DNA from: Firmicutes bacterium HGW-Firmicutes-9
Lineage (GTDB): Bacteria > Bacillota > Clostridia > Christensenellales > CAG-138
Direction: 5' to 3'
DNA length: 64,000 nt
Assembly (NCBI GenBank): GCA_002841395.1
Contig: PGZM01000005.1
Coordinates: 78,556-142,555 of the forward strand
Shown: piece by piece, positions 26,970 through 35,018 of the stretch
How positions within the stretch are numbered: position 1 is the stretch's first letter
Layout: every line of letters starts with the position of its first letter
Notes under the pieces: generated by a model
Databases searched by the model: none
Told to the model about the DNA's origin: nothing
What the model saw: the letters and a program-made list of their open reading frames with translations, nothing else
Position numbers and translations under genes: made by a program

Positions 26970-26991
26970 CTAATCACCTCTTGTTGAAAAG

Positions 26992-27021
26992 AGTGTAACA
27001 TGAAATAGTTGCAATATGCAA
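26992..27021 (-). promoter_or_regulatory. Promoter and MarR-type operator of the hgcAB operon
   Basis: Minus-strand TTGCAT (27016-27021), 18 bp, TACACT (26992-26997). The -35 is embedded in the perfect palindrome TTGCA-TAT-TGCAA at 27009-27021, well placed for repression by the first gene product, which is preceded by GAGGTG. Confidence 0.6.
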
Positions 27022-27049
27022 GAGAAGAATACTTGCGGAATTTTGAGTT

Positions 27050-27656
27050 GAACAAGCAGTACTGTACAGCGGCAAGAAAAACAATTGATCTGTGCCAACA
27101 CGCATCCGCATGTCAGCGACGCGACACTCTTGAAATTTGACATTCCGCATCTTCTCGGCAAGTATGACAAGGTGCGGTACTTAGATAGCGATACAATCGT
27201 ATTGGTGATCTTTCAACGCAGTACGCGACGAATCAGGAGAACAACTATGCTACAGTGACCAAGAATTTGCTGGGCACGCATGATCAGATTGATAAGCGAA
27301 ATGGGGGTTCGTGCAATATAAAATCAGGCGAATTACTGCTCAACACAAAAAAATGCGCGCAGCGATACTTCGGCAGTATTGATAGAGAGCAAAGCGAATG
27401 ATCCCTGGCGCATAATGATGGACCAGGATACGTTCAATGTCACGTTTAAGAAGAAGTTCTCTACTTGCACCCACGTTACAACCTTATGCAGGCGAATAAT
27501 CTGCTTAGCGACTGGAGCATTGCAAAGGCGGCCGGGTTCTATTGCATGTCCGAACAGCAAATGCGTGAGGCGATGGATCAACCGGTGATGCAGTATCTTT
27601 CGTCTAAAAAGAAACAAAGGAACAACATTCTTGCCGAAAAATATCTGGATTATTAG
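27050..27656 (+). pseudogene. Glycosyltransferase family 8 remnant
   Basis: Three frames read as pieces of one GT8 enzyme. 27091 onward gives HVSDATLLKFDIPHLLGKYD then KVRYLDSDTIVL with the DxD metal motif. From about 27230 a second frame gives NNYATVTKNLLGTHDQIDKR and SGELLLNTKKC. The last frame from about 27400 gives DQDTFNVTF and, after another shift, LHPRYNLMQANNLLSDWSIA to the stop at 27656. At least three frameshifts and no intact start: not functional. Plus strand, unlike its flanking genes. Confidence 0.8.
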
Positions 27657-27751
27657 GAGTATTGGATTCTTCTAGATCTGTTTCTGGAACAAAAGACATT
27701 ATCGATCAGGTAAACAACAGAAAGAATTTAATACTTGATATGGCAATCAAA

Positions 27752-27779
27752 GAAAAGCCGCCCGATCGGGTGGCTTTTG
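27752..27779 (-). terminator. Terminator of the THUMP/HEAT methyltransferase gene
   Basis: Minus-strand AAAAGCCACCCGATCGGGCGGCTTTT followed by CTTTG: near-perfect palindrome 32 bp past the stop; again the CCACCC core. Confidence 0.8.
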
Positions 27780-27811
27780 TGTTTGAATCGTTGGTAAGTG
27801 CTGCCAAATCA

Positions 27812-29566
27812 TCAGCGCCTTCTCAGAACGGTAACCCGCGGGTTGAGTCCGCCCGCTTCGGTTGTCATCTCCGCCGCGAGCAATAGATTCGGCTCGGACT
27901 GGATGCACGAGGTGAGCAGCCGGTGCTCCATGGTATACAGCACTGCTATGCCACCGGAGGCAAGCAGATGCGGCAGCGCATGCACAAAGTCGCGATAGAG
28001 CGATTCGTTTGCGTTGTGCGTGCCGACGCGGTTGCCAAACGGCATGTTGGTGAGAATCAGGTCAAACGGATCACGCGGCTCGAACTTGAGAATATCCTTG
28101 TGCACAAATCGCGCTGCGCTGTGTGCGGCGGCTGCGTTCTCCCGCGCGGCGTCCAGCGCGCGCTCGGAGTGATCCACACCGATCAGCGCAGTGGGCACAA
28201 CGCGCTCCAGCTCCAGCAGTAGCGTGCCGCTGCCGCAGAAAGGATCGAGCGTGCGAGGCCGTGCAGCGGAGATAAACGAGAGCGCATATCTCGCGAGGCA
28301 AGCGGCTTGTACGGGGTGAATCGATGCGGGCAAGGCGCGCTTGCGATAGGTAAAGCGCGTATCGGGCACATCCTTTGGCCGAATGAAGACGTCGCAGCTG
28401 CCTTTGTGGCAGACGATGCGTAGTTCGTCCGCATAGCGCGAGGGATTGTCCCCGCCGCCGAGCGCGGCTGAGACGGCGCGGATAAACGCCGCACGGTCGC
28501 CCGTGTGGTTTCTGAGCTCAATGCGGTAAGGGCGCGTCAATACGGGCTCGGCGACCGCCGCGATCTGCTCGGCGTCGAGAGGAAGACCGCTTGCCAGCGG
28601 CAGCAGCAGCTCTGATGCGCAGCGCAATTCCTGCAGGGTTTTGATCTGGTCGGTGGTTACGTGGACGCCGTCGTGTTCCATCGATGCGACAAATCCTCGC
28701 GAGGTGGTCTCTTTGAGCAAAATCTCGCCAAAGCCTGCGGGGTGCACAAGCAGAACCTCGTGCGGTGTTTTCAGGCGCGTACGCGGCGGCAGCGGGATAT
28801 CTCGCGTGAGCGCGGATTTTGCCTTTTCGTGCGCCTCCAGAATGTCCGCGACATGCTTTTCTTCTGTCTCATCGGCGGCGACGGGAGGCGTATAGGCGTG
28901 GATGGCCTCGCCTGCGCGATCGCTTGCGATGGCGCCAAGCGCGAGAAGAATCGAGGGGACGACAAAACGTGTTTCTTCCGTCTGAAGCGCGTCAATCAGT
29001 GCGTCGGTATCCCGCTCGTTGGCAAATGCGCCGAGCACGCGCGCGGCGTTCTTGCGCGCCTTGGGTTCGGGGGCTTTAAGTGCGGCATACAGAACCGCGC
29101 GGTCGGCAAAGATATGCTCCAACGTTTCACGTGCGGCACGCTTTTTTGCGTGCGCGGAGAGCGCGGAGAGCGAGGTGACGGGTTCGGTTGCAATTGTGGA
29201 AACAAGCACCTGCAACTGCTGCTCGGTGACGGCTGCCTCCTCCTCCCGCGGGGTGACGCGTGGCGCAGCGGGACGGGCGTAATTCTTTTTATTCAAATCG
29301 GAGTTTCTTGAATAAGACGGTTTATCGGAATAGGACTTCTTGCCAAACGAAGGCTTGTCGGAGTATGATTTTTTTCCATAAGTAGGTTTATCCGAGTAAG
29401 ACTTTTTCTCGAACGGAGGCTTATCGGACGAAAACTTCTTTTCAGAAGTAGGCTTAGGGGAATACGGCTTGTTCGACGAATAAGCCCGCTTTTCGCTATA
29501 AGGTTTTGATCCTTGGGAGACTGGTTTTCCGCCGGATGGCGGCCGTTTTTCGGAAGAATTATCCAT
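27812..29566 (-). CDS. RNA methyltransferase (THUMP/RlmL-Trm14 type) with HEAT-like region and disordered N-terminus
   Basis: 584 residues. Residues 1-100 are Lys/Ser/Pro/Tyr-rich with tandem KKSYSDKP units, likely disordered and RNA-binding. Residues about 115-250 look like HEAT-type helical repeats (PEPKARKNAARVLGAF, ETRFVVPSILLALGAI). A THUMP-like region (about 265-390) precedes the methyltransferase domain with motif I LDPFCGSGTLLLE, acidic GVDHSERAL and catalytic TNMPFGNR (an NPPF/DPPF-type loop, N6-adenine or N2-guanine chemistry). Overlaps murG by eight bases. Target RNA unknown; HEAT plus THUMP is an uncommon combination. Confidence 0.8.
   Translation of the reverse strand: MDNSSEKRPPSGGKPVSQGSKPYSEKRAYSSNKPYSPKPTSEKKFSSDKPPFEKKSYSDKPTYGKKSYSDKPSFGKKSYSDKPSYSRNSDLNKKNYARPAAPRVTPREEEAAVTEQQLQVLVSTIATEPVTSLSALSAHAKKRAARETLEHIFADRAVLYAALKAPEPKARKNAARVLGAFANERDTDALIDALQTEETRFVVPSILLALGAIASDRAGEAIHAYTPPVAADETEEKHVADILEAHEKAKSALTRDIPLPPRTRLKTPHEVLLVHPAGFGEILLKETTSRGFVASMEHDGVHVTTDQIKTLQELRCASELLLPLASGLPLDAEQIAAVAEPVLTRPYRIELRNHTGDRAAFIRAVSAALGGGDNPSRYADELRIVCHKGSCDVFIRPKDVPDTRFTYRKRALPASIHPVQAACLARYALSFISAARPRTLDPFCGSGTLLLELERVVPTALIGVDHSERALDAARENAAAAHSAARFVHKDILKFEPRDPFDLILTNMPFGNRVGTHNANESLYRDFVHALPHLLASGGIAVLYTMEHRLLTSCIQSEPNLLLAAEMTTEAGGLNPRVTVLRRR
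29309..29443 (-). repeat. Coding tandem repeat (KKSYSDKP units)
   Basis: Degenerate 33-bp units encode KKSYSDKPTYG, KKSYSDKPSFG and KKSYSDKPSY, preceded by a more diverged KKFSSDKPPFE (residues about 43-86 of the methyltransferase). The copy number may vary between strains. Confidence 0.75.
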
Positions 29567-30644
29567 TGCTTGCCGCCTTCTTTATAATCTCTAATATTGT
29601 TTCTGTTCCGTCTGAGTGCGTGTCTTCACACATCCGTTCGGCATACTCCGCGCGTTGAACATACACTTCATCAACTGCGGCTGCCAAAGACTCCGGCGTC
29701 GCGGTGTTCTGGTCAACGACCTTTGCGTAACCCTTCTTTTCCATGTACCGCGCGTTGAGCAACTGGTCGCCGCGCGTGCTGGCGGAGGTCAGCGGCACGA
29801 GCACGCTGGGTTTGTTGAGCGCGAGCAGTTCAAACACGCTGTTCGCGCCCGCGCGCGAAAGTATGACATCCGAGAGCGCGAACAAGTCCGGCAGCTCCTC
29901 GGTAATGTACTCGTATTGATTATACCCGCATGAGACGCAATCGCAGTCGTTTTTACCGCGTCCGCAAAGGTGGATCACCTCGTATTTTTCACTTAAAATC
30001 GGCAGCGCCTCGCGAACGAGCTCGTTGAGCTTCTGCGCGCCGAGGCTGCCGCCCATTACGAGCAGTACGGGCTTTTCGCCGGTGAATCCGGTGAACGCGA
30101 GCGCCTTTTCCCGGCTGCCGCTGTAGAGCGCGGGACGGATGGGCGTTCCCGTGAAGATGCCTTTTCCCGACGGGATATGCGCGAGGGTATCTTCAAAGCT
30201 TAGGCAAACCTGATCGGTAAAGCGTGTCGCAATTCGATTGCTCAAGCCAGGGGAATAGTCCGATTCGTGCGCGACGACGGGCGTTTTGCCGGCCGCCAGC
30301 ACGACGGGAACGGATACGAATCCGCCTTTGCTGAAGATGACATGCGGCTTTAGCGTTTTGATCAGTTTGCGCGCCTGTGCATATCCTTTGATGACCCGGA
30401 AGGGGTCGATAAAATTTTGCCAGGAGAAGTAGCGGCGGAGTTTACCGGTCGAGATACCGTGATAGGTGACGCCCGCGATATCCGCAATCAGGCCTTTTTC
30501 CATGCCGCTCTCGGAGCCGATGTAATGCACATCCCAGCCTTCGCGCAGCAGCGGTTCCATGAGCGCGATGTTCGGGGTTACGTGCCCCGCGGTGCCGCCG
30601 CCGGTGAATACAATGCGTTTTGCTCCGGTGTTCTTTTCTGCCAT
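29559..30644 (-). CDS. murG: MurG, lipid II synthase (GlcNAc transferase)
   Basis: 361 residues from ATG at 30644, chosen for AAAAAGGAACT upstream (an upstream in-frame ATG at 30674 overlaps a hairpin). Transfers GlcNAc from UDP-GlcNAc to lipid I on the inner membrane face. N-terminal VFTGGGTAGHVTPNIAL loop, mid-domain HESDYSPGLSNRIATRF, and C-terminal VMGGSLGAQKLNELV plus SRAGANSVFELLALNKPSVL are hallmark MurG motifs. It stands outside an mur/fts cluster here, next to a penicillin-binding protein gene. Such stand-alone MurG paralogs occur in Clostridia. Confidence 0.95.
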   Translation of the reverse strand: MAEKNTGAKRIVFTGGGTAGHVTPNIALMEPLLREGWDVHYIGSESGMEKGLIADIAGVTYHGISTGKLRRYFSWQNFIDPFRVIKGYAQARKLIKTLKPHVIFSKGGFVSVPVVLAAGKTPVVAHESDYSPGLSNRIATRFTDQVCLSFEDTLAHIPSGKGIFTGTPIRPALYSGSREKALAFTGFTGEKPVLLVMGGSLGAQKLNELVREALPILSEKYEVIHLCGRGKNDCDCVSCGYNQYEYITEELPDLFALSDVILSRAGANSVFELLALNKPSVLVPLTSASTRGDQLLNARYMEKKGYAKVVDQNTATPESLAAAVDEVYVQRAEYAERMCEDTHSDGTETILEIIKKAASNG

Positions 30645-30663
30645 AGTTCCTTTTTTCTCCCGA

Positions 30664-30697
30664 TAAAAGCACACGACCGGCGCGAACCGATCGTGTG
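30664..30697 (-). terminator. Hairpin between the PBP gene and murG
   Basis: Minus-strand CACACGATCGG-TTCG-CGCCGGTCGTGTG followed by CTTTTAT. It lies between the PBP stop and the murG ribosome binding site, so it may act as a partial terminator or attenuator for murG readthrough. Confidence 0.6.
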
Positions 30698-30765
30698 TTG
30701 ATGTTCGTTATCTGTGGTTAGTGTATGACAATCATGCAAGATTGTCCATACTTAGTTGCAGTGTA

Positions 30766-33717
30766 TCAGCCTTCCGTCTCGTTCAGAATGTCGTCCTTCA
30801 GCAGCGCGCGGGCGATGTCAAACTTCATCTGGTTCCATTCGGTCGGGAGGTTGGTCAGGTCGATCTCGAGCATGATGAGGACAAGGCGTGCGTTTTCTTC
30901 GGTGACTTTCACGCCGTCCTTGCTGTCACGCCAGCAGATGAACCAGGCGAGTTCTTTCGTCTTATCGTCGTTGAGCTCGGCGGTGCCCGTCTTGCCGGCA
31001 AGTGTGTAGCCAAGATCGAGCGGGGCTTTCGTGATGAAGCTCTTGACCATGCTGCGCGCCGTGCCGTCGGTGACGACCTGCAATAGCGCGGGGTAGATGT
31101 TGTCCACGGTACCTTCTTGCAGGATGGTACGGTAGATCTTCGGCTGTTTTTGCTCAACGAGCGTATAATCCGTGCCGTCCGCGTGCCAGATGCTGTCTAC
31201 AACATAGGGCTGCATGATCATGCCGTCGTTGGCGTAGGCGGAGGCGTAGCATGCCATCTGCAGCGGCGACATCAGAATTTCGCCCTGGCCGTAACCAGTG
31301 ACGCCAAGGTCGTATTCGTTCAACGGCTTATCGGCGGCGCGTGCGTTCGCAAGCTGTGCCTTGCTGACGTCAAGACCGTAGATCGGGTCCTTTGCCAGCA
31401 CGAGGTGGACATTCGGCACTTCCTCGTAGCTGCCGTCCTCTTTTTGACGCCAGATGGTCTCGCCGCCTTCGGCGAGGTTTAACCATGCGACTTTCTCATC
31501 ATCGTTGGGATTTACCTGCCAGTAGATGCGAGGTTCAGTGCCGTCTGCCTCGAGCTGGATGGTCGTCATCCAACCGATCTGCTCCATAAACGCCGTGAAC
31601 TTTGTCCAACCCATGCGCATTGCGGCGTAGGCAAAGAACAGATTATCCGATGAAATGATGGAGTTAATCATGTTCATCGGTGATTTTCTGCTGTCCGCGC
31701 GGGTACGAACCAGCGCGCGGTCGTTGCTCTGCTCTTTCCAGGTGAGCGGGCTGGAACGTTCTGCAAGATTCGCGAGGAACGTCTCCGAAGGATACCACAT
31801 GTCCTGGCTGATCTCTTCGGAGCCGGGGAACACGTCGTTGACCGTCATGGTGTTGGTCTCGACAAGCGCGGCGCTTGTCATGAGCTTAAACACGGAACCC
31901 GGCGTATACAAACCCTGTGTCGAGCGGTTGTACAGCGGCAGGTTGATCGTATCGTTCTGCATCGCGGTCCACTCCTCAATCGGGAGGCCTCGGCTGAGGT
32001 CATTCAGGTCGAATCCCGGCCAGGAGGTTAGGGCCTGAAGTGCACCGGTCTTGGGGTTGATTACGATGACGCTGCCGTGAATGTTCTGATCATAGACGAC
32101 GGTATCGATGACGTCTTCCAGACGCTCCTGCAGTTCGGGGATAATGGTCAGGTGCAGATCGTTGCCATCCACCGCCTTGGTGGAGTAGAGCATGCCGCGG
32201 CTGCCGCCCTCCTTGGTCTGTATGTAGGTGAAGCGTCCGTTGGTACCCAGCAGTTGATCTTCGTAAAGCTGCTCAAGGCCGTATTTACCGATGTAGCTGT
32301 CGCCATTGTATCGGGTGGGCGTTGTCACAAAGCGGTCGTTTGCCGCGTCATAACGGATATCGCCGTAGGTTTCGAAGTTGATCTTCTCTTTCTTGGAGAT
32401 GATACCGGCGTAACCCACGATATGGCACAGCGACTTGCCGTTGGGATAATAGCGCAGCGTACCGTAGTTCGCGGTATCGATGGCAAGGCCGGTGATGGCA
32501 AGCAGTCGCTGCTTGAGATCCATCGTCGCCTCATCTGGATAGAATGTTTTTAGCTTGACGAAGTCGTTTCGCACTTTCTTGAGTGCTTCGCGGACGTCGT
32601 CTTCCGTCATCTCCATCTCGGGCACGTTTGCCACCGCGTGGATGAACTCATCTACGTTCGGAATCGTGCTCGGCACGCAGAACACGGTGACGGCGCTGAC
32701 GTTTTGCGCGTACGGTTCGCCGTAGGCAAGAATCTCGCCACGGTTTGCCTGCAATACGCCGACGCGGAGACTGTCGCCCCACTGCATTTCGGGGAAGATC
32801 AGGCTCGGCGACCAGTTGATCGTCCAACGGTGCTCGATGCGGTTTGCTTCGATGGAGAAGTCATATGTCAGGTCTTCGCCTGCGCGTGCGCTATGGTAGG
32901 TGAGCGTATAGTTCACGCGCGCGATGATTTCGCCGTCGACCACGTCCGTTGCGGTATAGTCGATGCCCGTGAGCTCCAGCTCGTCAAAGATGCTCTGGTA
33001 GCGCTCGATGAACTCGACCTTGGTGACGGTGGTTTCGACTTCGTCCTTCTCGTCGATCACGCCGTCGCCATTCACGTCTGTCGGCGCGGGTGTTGGGGTG
33101 GCGTTGGGGTCGGGGGTCGGCGTCGGCGTCGGGGTCGGCGTTGGCGAAGCGTTGGGATCGGGCGTCGGGGCAACCGTCGGCGCGGGCGTGGTGCCCGGTG
33201 CGGGGGTCATGTCCGTGTCGCGCTGGTCGGCGGGGATGTCGTTCTCGTCCACCATGTTCGGGTCGACGGCTGCGTCCGCTTCGGGTGTGACGGAAGCCTC
33301 GGGCGTGACGCTTGCTTCCGGCGTAACGCTGGCTTCGGGTGTAACGCTGGCTTCCGGCGTTGCGTTCGGGTCAGGCGTCGCGTTCGGGTCGGGCGTTCCG
33401 GAAACTTCCGGTGCAGGCGTTGCCTCCGGCTCCGGCGTGTCCGCCTTGTCAAGGCCGAACACCTGTCGCCAGATTGCGCGGTTTTCTTCCTTCTCTTTTT
33501 CTTCAGCGGCTATGCGGTCTTCGCGTTCTTCTTCTGTTTCAGGCGCTTTGATGCTGTCCGCCAGCATTTCGTATGCTTTGTCAAACGAGCCTTCGCAGAT
33601 ATAGTCTAAGAAACGGTAGCAGTAATCGCTGCCGCGCGTCACAATAGAGCAGCCCGCGGTTAAGAACACGCCGCTCAGCATCATGATTGCGATGAGGAAT
33701 GCGAAAAATCGTTTCAT
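30766..33717 (-). CDS. MecA_N-type class B penicillin-binding protein (lipoprotein)
   Basis: 983 residues. Lipoprotein signal ending LTAGC (Cys23). An NTF2-like MecA_N domain is split: its first helices are at about 30-57 and it resumes at about 230-315 (KVEFIERYQSIFDEL ... WTINWSPSLIFPEM). Between lie an acidic coiled stretch and a Pro/Thr/Glu repeat (94-212) closed by an EF-hand-like loop DVNGDGVIDEKD (214-225). The dimerisation and transpeptidase domains follow, with active-site TPGSVFK, SDN and LAGKTGTAE motifs. Catalyses peptidoglycan cross-linking outside the membrane; MecA_N enzymes include low-affinity, beta-lactam-tolerant PBPs. Much longer than the usual ~670 residues. Confidence 0.92.
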   Translation of the reverse strand: MKRFFAFLIAIMMLSGVFLTAGCSIVTRGSDYCYRFLDYICEGSFDKAYEMLADSIKAPETEEEREDRIAAEEKEKEENRAIWRQVFGLDKADTPEPEATPAPEVSGTPDPNATPDPNATPEASVTPEASVTPEASVTPEASVTPEADAAVDPNMVDENDIPADQRDTDMTPAPGTTPAPTVAPTPDPNASPTPTPTPTPTPDPNATPTPAPTDVNGDGVIDEKDEVETTVTKVEFIERYQSIFDELELTGIDYTATDVVDGEIIARVNYTLTYHSARAGEDLTYDFSIEANRIEHRWTINWSPSLIFPEMQWGDSLRVGVLQANRGEILAYGEPYAQNVSAVTVFCVPSTIPNVDEFIHAVANVPEMEMTEDDVREALKKVRNDFVKLKTFYPDEATMDLKQRLLAITGLAIDTANYGTLRYYPNGKSLCHIVGYAGIISKKEKINFETYGDIRYDAANDRFVTTPTRYNGDSYIGKYGLEQLYEDQLLGTNGRFTYIQTKEGGSRGMLYSTKAVDGNDLHLTIIPELQERLEDVIDTVVYDQNIHGSVIVINPKTGALQALTSWPGFDLNDLSRGLPIEEWTAMQNDTINLPLYNRSTQGLYTPGSVFKLMTSAALVETNTMTVNDVFPGSEEISQDMWYPSETFLANLAERSSPLTWKEQSNDRALVRTRADSRKSPMNMINSIISSDNLFFAYAAMRMGWTKFTAFMEQIGWMTTIQLEADGTEPRIYWQVNPNDDEKVAWLNLAEGGETIWRQKEDGSYEEVPNVHLVLAKDPIYGLDVSKAQLANARAADKPLNEYDLGVTGYGQGEILMSPLQMACYASAYANDGMIMQPYVVDSIWHADGTDYTLVEQKQPKIYRTILQEGTVDNIYPALLQVVTDGTARSMVKSFITKAPLDLGYTLAGKTGTAELNDDKTKELAWFICWRDSKDGVKVTEENARLVLIMLEIDLTNLPTEWNQMKFDIARALLKDDILNETEG
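33082..33438 (-). repeat. Low-complexity coding repeat in the PBP gene
   Basis: Encodes DPNATPDPNATP, four or more TPEASV units (six codons each), then TPTPTPTPTPTP. GC-rich tandem arrays like this vary in copy number by slippage. Confidence 0.85.
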
Positions 33718-33749
33718 TTTCTACCTTGATCCTTTGAAATTTACCCCCC

Positions 33750-33770
33750 GGTAAAGCAAACTATATTATA
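33750..33770 (-). promoter_or_regulatory. PBP promoter -10 and adjacent palindrome
   Basis: Minus-strand TATAAT at 33765-33770 (no good -35), followed downstream by the perfect inverted repeat TTTACC-GGGG-GGTAAA (33750-33765), positioned like an operator at the transcription start. Confidence 0.4.
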
Positions 33771-33898
33771 CCAAAGTTGCGCCGCGGGAAAAGCGAAACC
33801 GATAAAAGTTAATAATCCTGCCACGATTCATGTGGCAAAGAAGGGGGATTGTGAAGAAGTGAATCACATTGCAGCTATTGACGGAGTCGCATTCGAGT

Positions 33899-33925
33899 AA
33901 AAAATCCCGTGCATTGCACGGGATA
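33899..33925 (-). terminator. Terminator of the SDR gene
   Basis: Perfect 10-bp stem ATCCCGTGCA/TGCACGGGAT with one central base, followed on the minus strand by TTTTTTA; 38 bp past the SDR stop. Confidence 0.85.
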
Positions 33926-33963
33926 AAATCGGTTAAAATCCACTCGGATTCGTGGACATTATT

Positions 33964-34848
33964 TTACGGTTTCAGCGGATCATCCAGCCCGCACAGCTTC
34001 AGGCTCACATCGTACAACCGGTTTGCGCTGGCGAGGTTTTTGCTCGCCTCGCTGGAAGGCTCGATCTTGCAGCGGTAGAAATACTCTCCGCTGACGCGAT
34101 CGAGCGCGGGTTCGCAGGCGAGATAAACGCTCGTTCTCGCGCCCTCGTCGCTGGTCATAAACAGCACCTTCATCAGCGACGCTACCCAGCGGAAGCGGTC
34201 GTTCGTGCGGTTGACCACGATGTCCGTCGCGACGATGCCGGGGTGCACGGCGTTGACCGTCACGCGGCTGCCGCGGGTGCGGAGTTTTTCGGCCAGCGCG
34301 CGCGTGAAGAGCAGCGTGCAGAGTTTGCTGTGTCCGTAGGCGGCAAAGCGGTTGTAGCCGCGCGTATAGTTCAGGTCGTCAAAGCGCACGTCACCCCAGC
34401 CGTGGGCTATGCTGGTCATCATCACAACTCTGCCCTGCTCGCTCTTTTCCAGCAGCGGCAGCAGCAGCATCGTCAGCAGAAATGCGCCGAGGTAGTTGAC
34501 GCAGAACGTCAGCTCAAACCCCTGCTTTGTCTCCGCTCTATAGCGGCCGAGGATGCCCGCGTTGTTGATCAGCGCGTCGAGCCTGCCGTATTTTTCCGTA
34601 AACGCGGCGGCAAACGCGCGGACGCTGTCGAGTTCGGATAGATCCAGCCGCATCAGGTCAAAGCAGCGCCCTTCCACGCACGAAAGCTCGCCAAGCGCCG
34701 CTTCTCCGCGCTCCTTGCTGCGGCAGGCGAGCACGACGGTAGCTCCCCGGTCGGCAAGCTGCCGTGCGGTCGCCTTGCCGATGCCGGCGTTTGCGCCCGT
34801 AACGATGACGACTTTCCCCTTCATATCCCCGTTCAAGAAACCATCCAT
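33964..34848 (-). CDS. SDR-family oxidoreductase, retinol-dehydrogenase-like
   Basis: 294 residues from ATG at 34848 (MDGFLNGDMKGK); starting at 34824 is also possible, and neither has a strong ribosome binding site. Cofactor loop VTGANAGIGKATA, NNAGILG, catalytic Ser in TSIAHGWG and YGHSK (Tyr-Lys). The insertion between Ser and Tyr (DVRFDDLNYTRGYNRFAAYG) is typical of retinol-dehydrogenase/WWOX-like SDRs acting on hydrophobic alcohols or ketones. Single-gene unit, divergent from the downstream methyltransferase. Substrate unknown. Confidence 0.85.
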   Translation of the reverse strand: MDGFLNGDMKGKVVIVTGANAGIGKATARQLADRGATVVLACRSKERGEAALGELSCVEGRCFDLMRLDLSELDSVRAFAAAFTEKYGRLDALINNAGILGRYRAETKQGFELTFCVNYLGAFLLTMLLLPLLEKSEQGRVVMMTSIAHGWGDVRFDDLNYTRGYNRFAAYGHSKLCTLLFTRALAEKLRTRGSRVTVNAVHPGIVATDIVVNRTNDRFRWVASLMKVLFMTSDEGARTSVYLACEPALDRVSGEYFYRCKIEPSSEASKNLASANRLYDVSLKLCGLDDPLKP

Positions 34849-34932
34849 GGCAAAGAGTATATCGAAAACCGTGACCGCGCGCAACACAAACGCGCGCTTC
34901 TGTTGCACGAAAAAGCCGTGGCAAATCCGTCC

Positions 34933-34961
34933 TTTCCGAATAAAACAAAATTCTGTATACT
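34933..34961 (+). promoter_or_regulatory. Putative promoter of the RNA-modification gene pair
   Basis: TTTCCG (34933-34938), 17-bp spacer, TATACT (34956-34961), about 57 bp before the methyltransferase start codon. Confidence 0.4.
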
Positions 34962-35018
34962 ATTAAGTTGTAATGAGTTAGAAAACGCGGCGAAAACAGC
35001 CGCGCGGGAGAGAATAGT

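Noticed and set aside
29309..29443. Separate DNA repeat element or CRISPR-like array
   Set aside because: The repeats are in frame and encode the basic N-terminal tail of the methyltransferase.
32638..33609. 323-residue plus-strand Gly/Arg/Val-rich frame
   Set aside because: Shadow of the Pro/Thr repeat region of the PBP gene.
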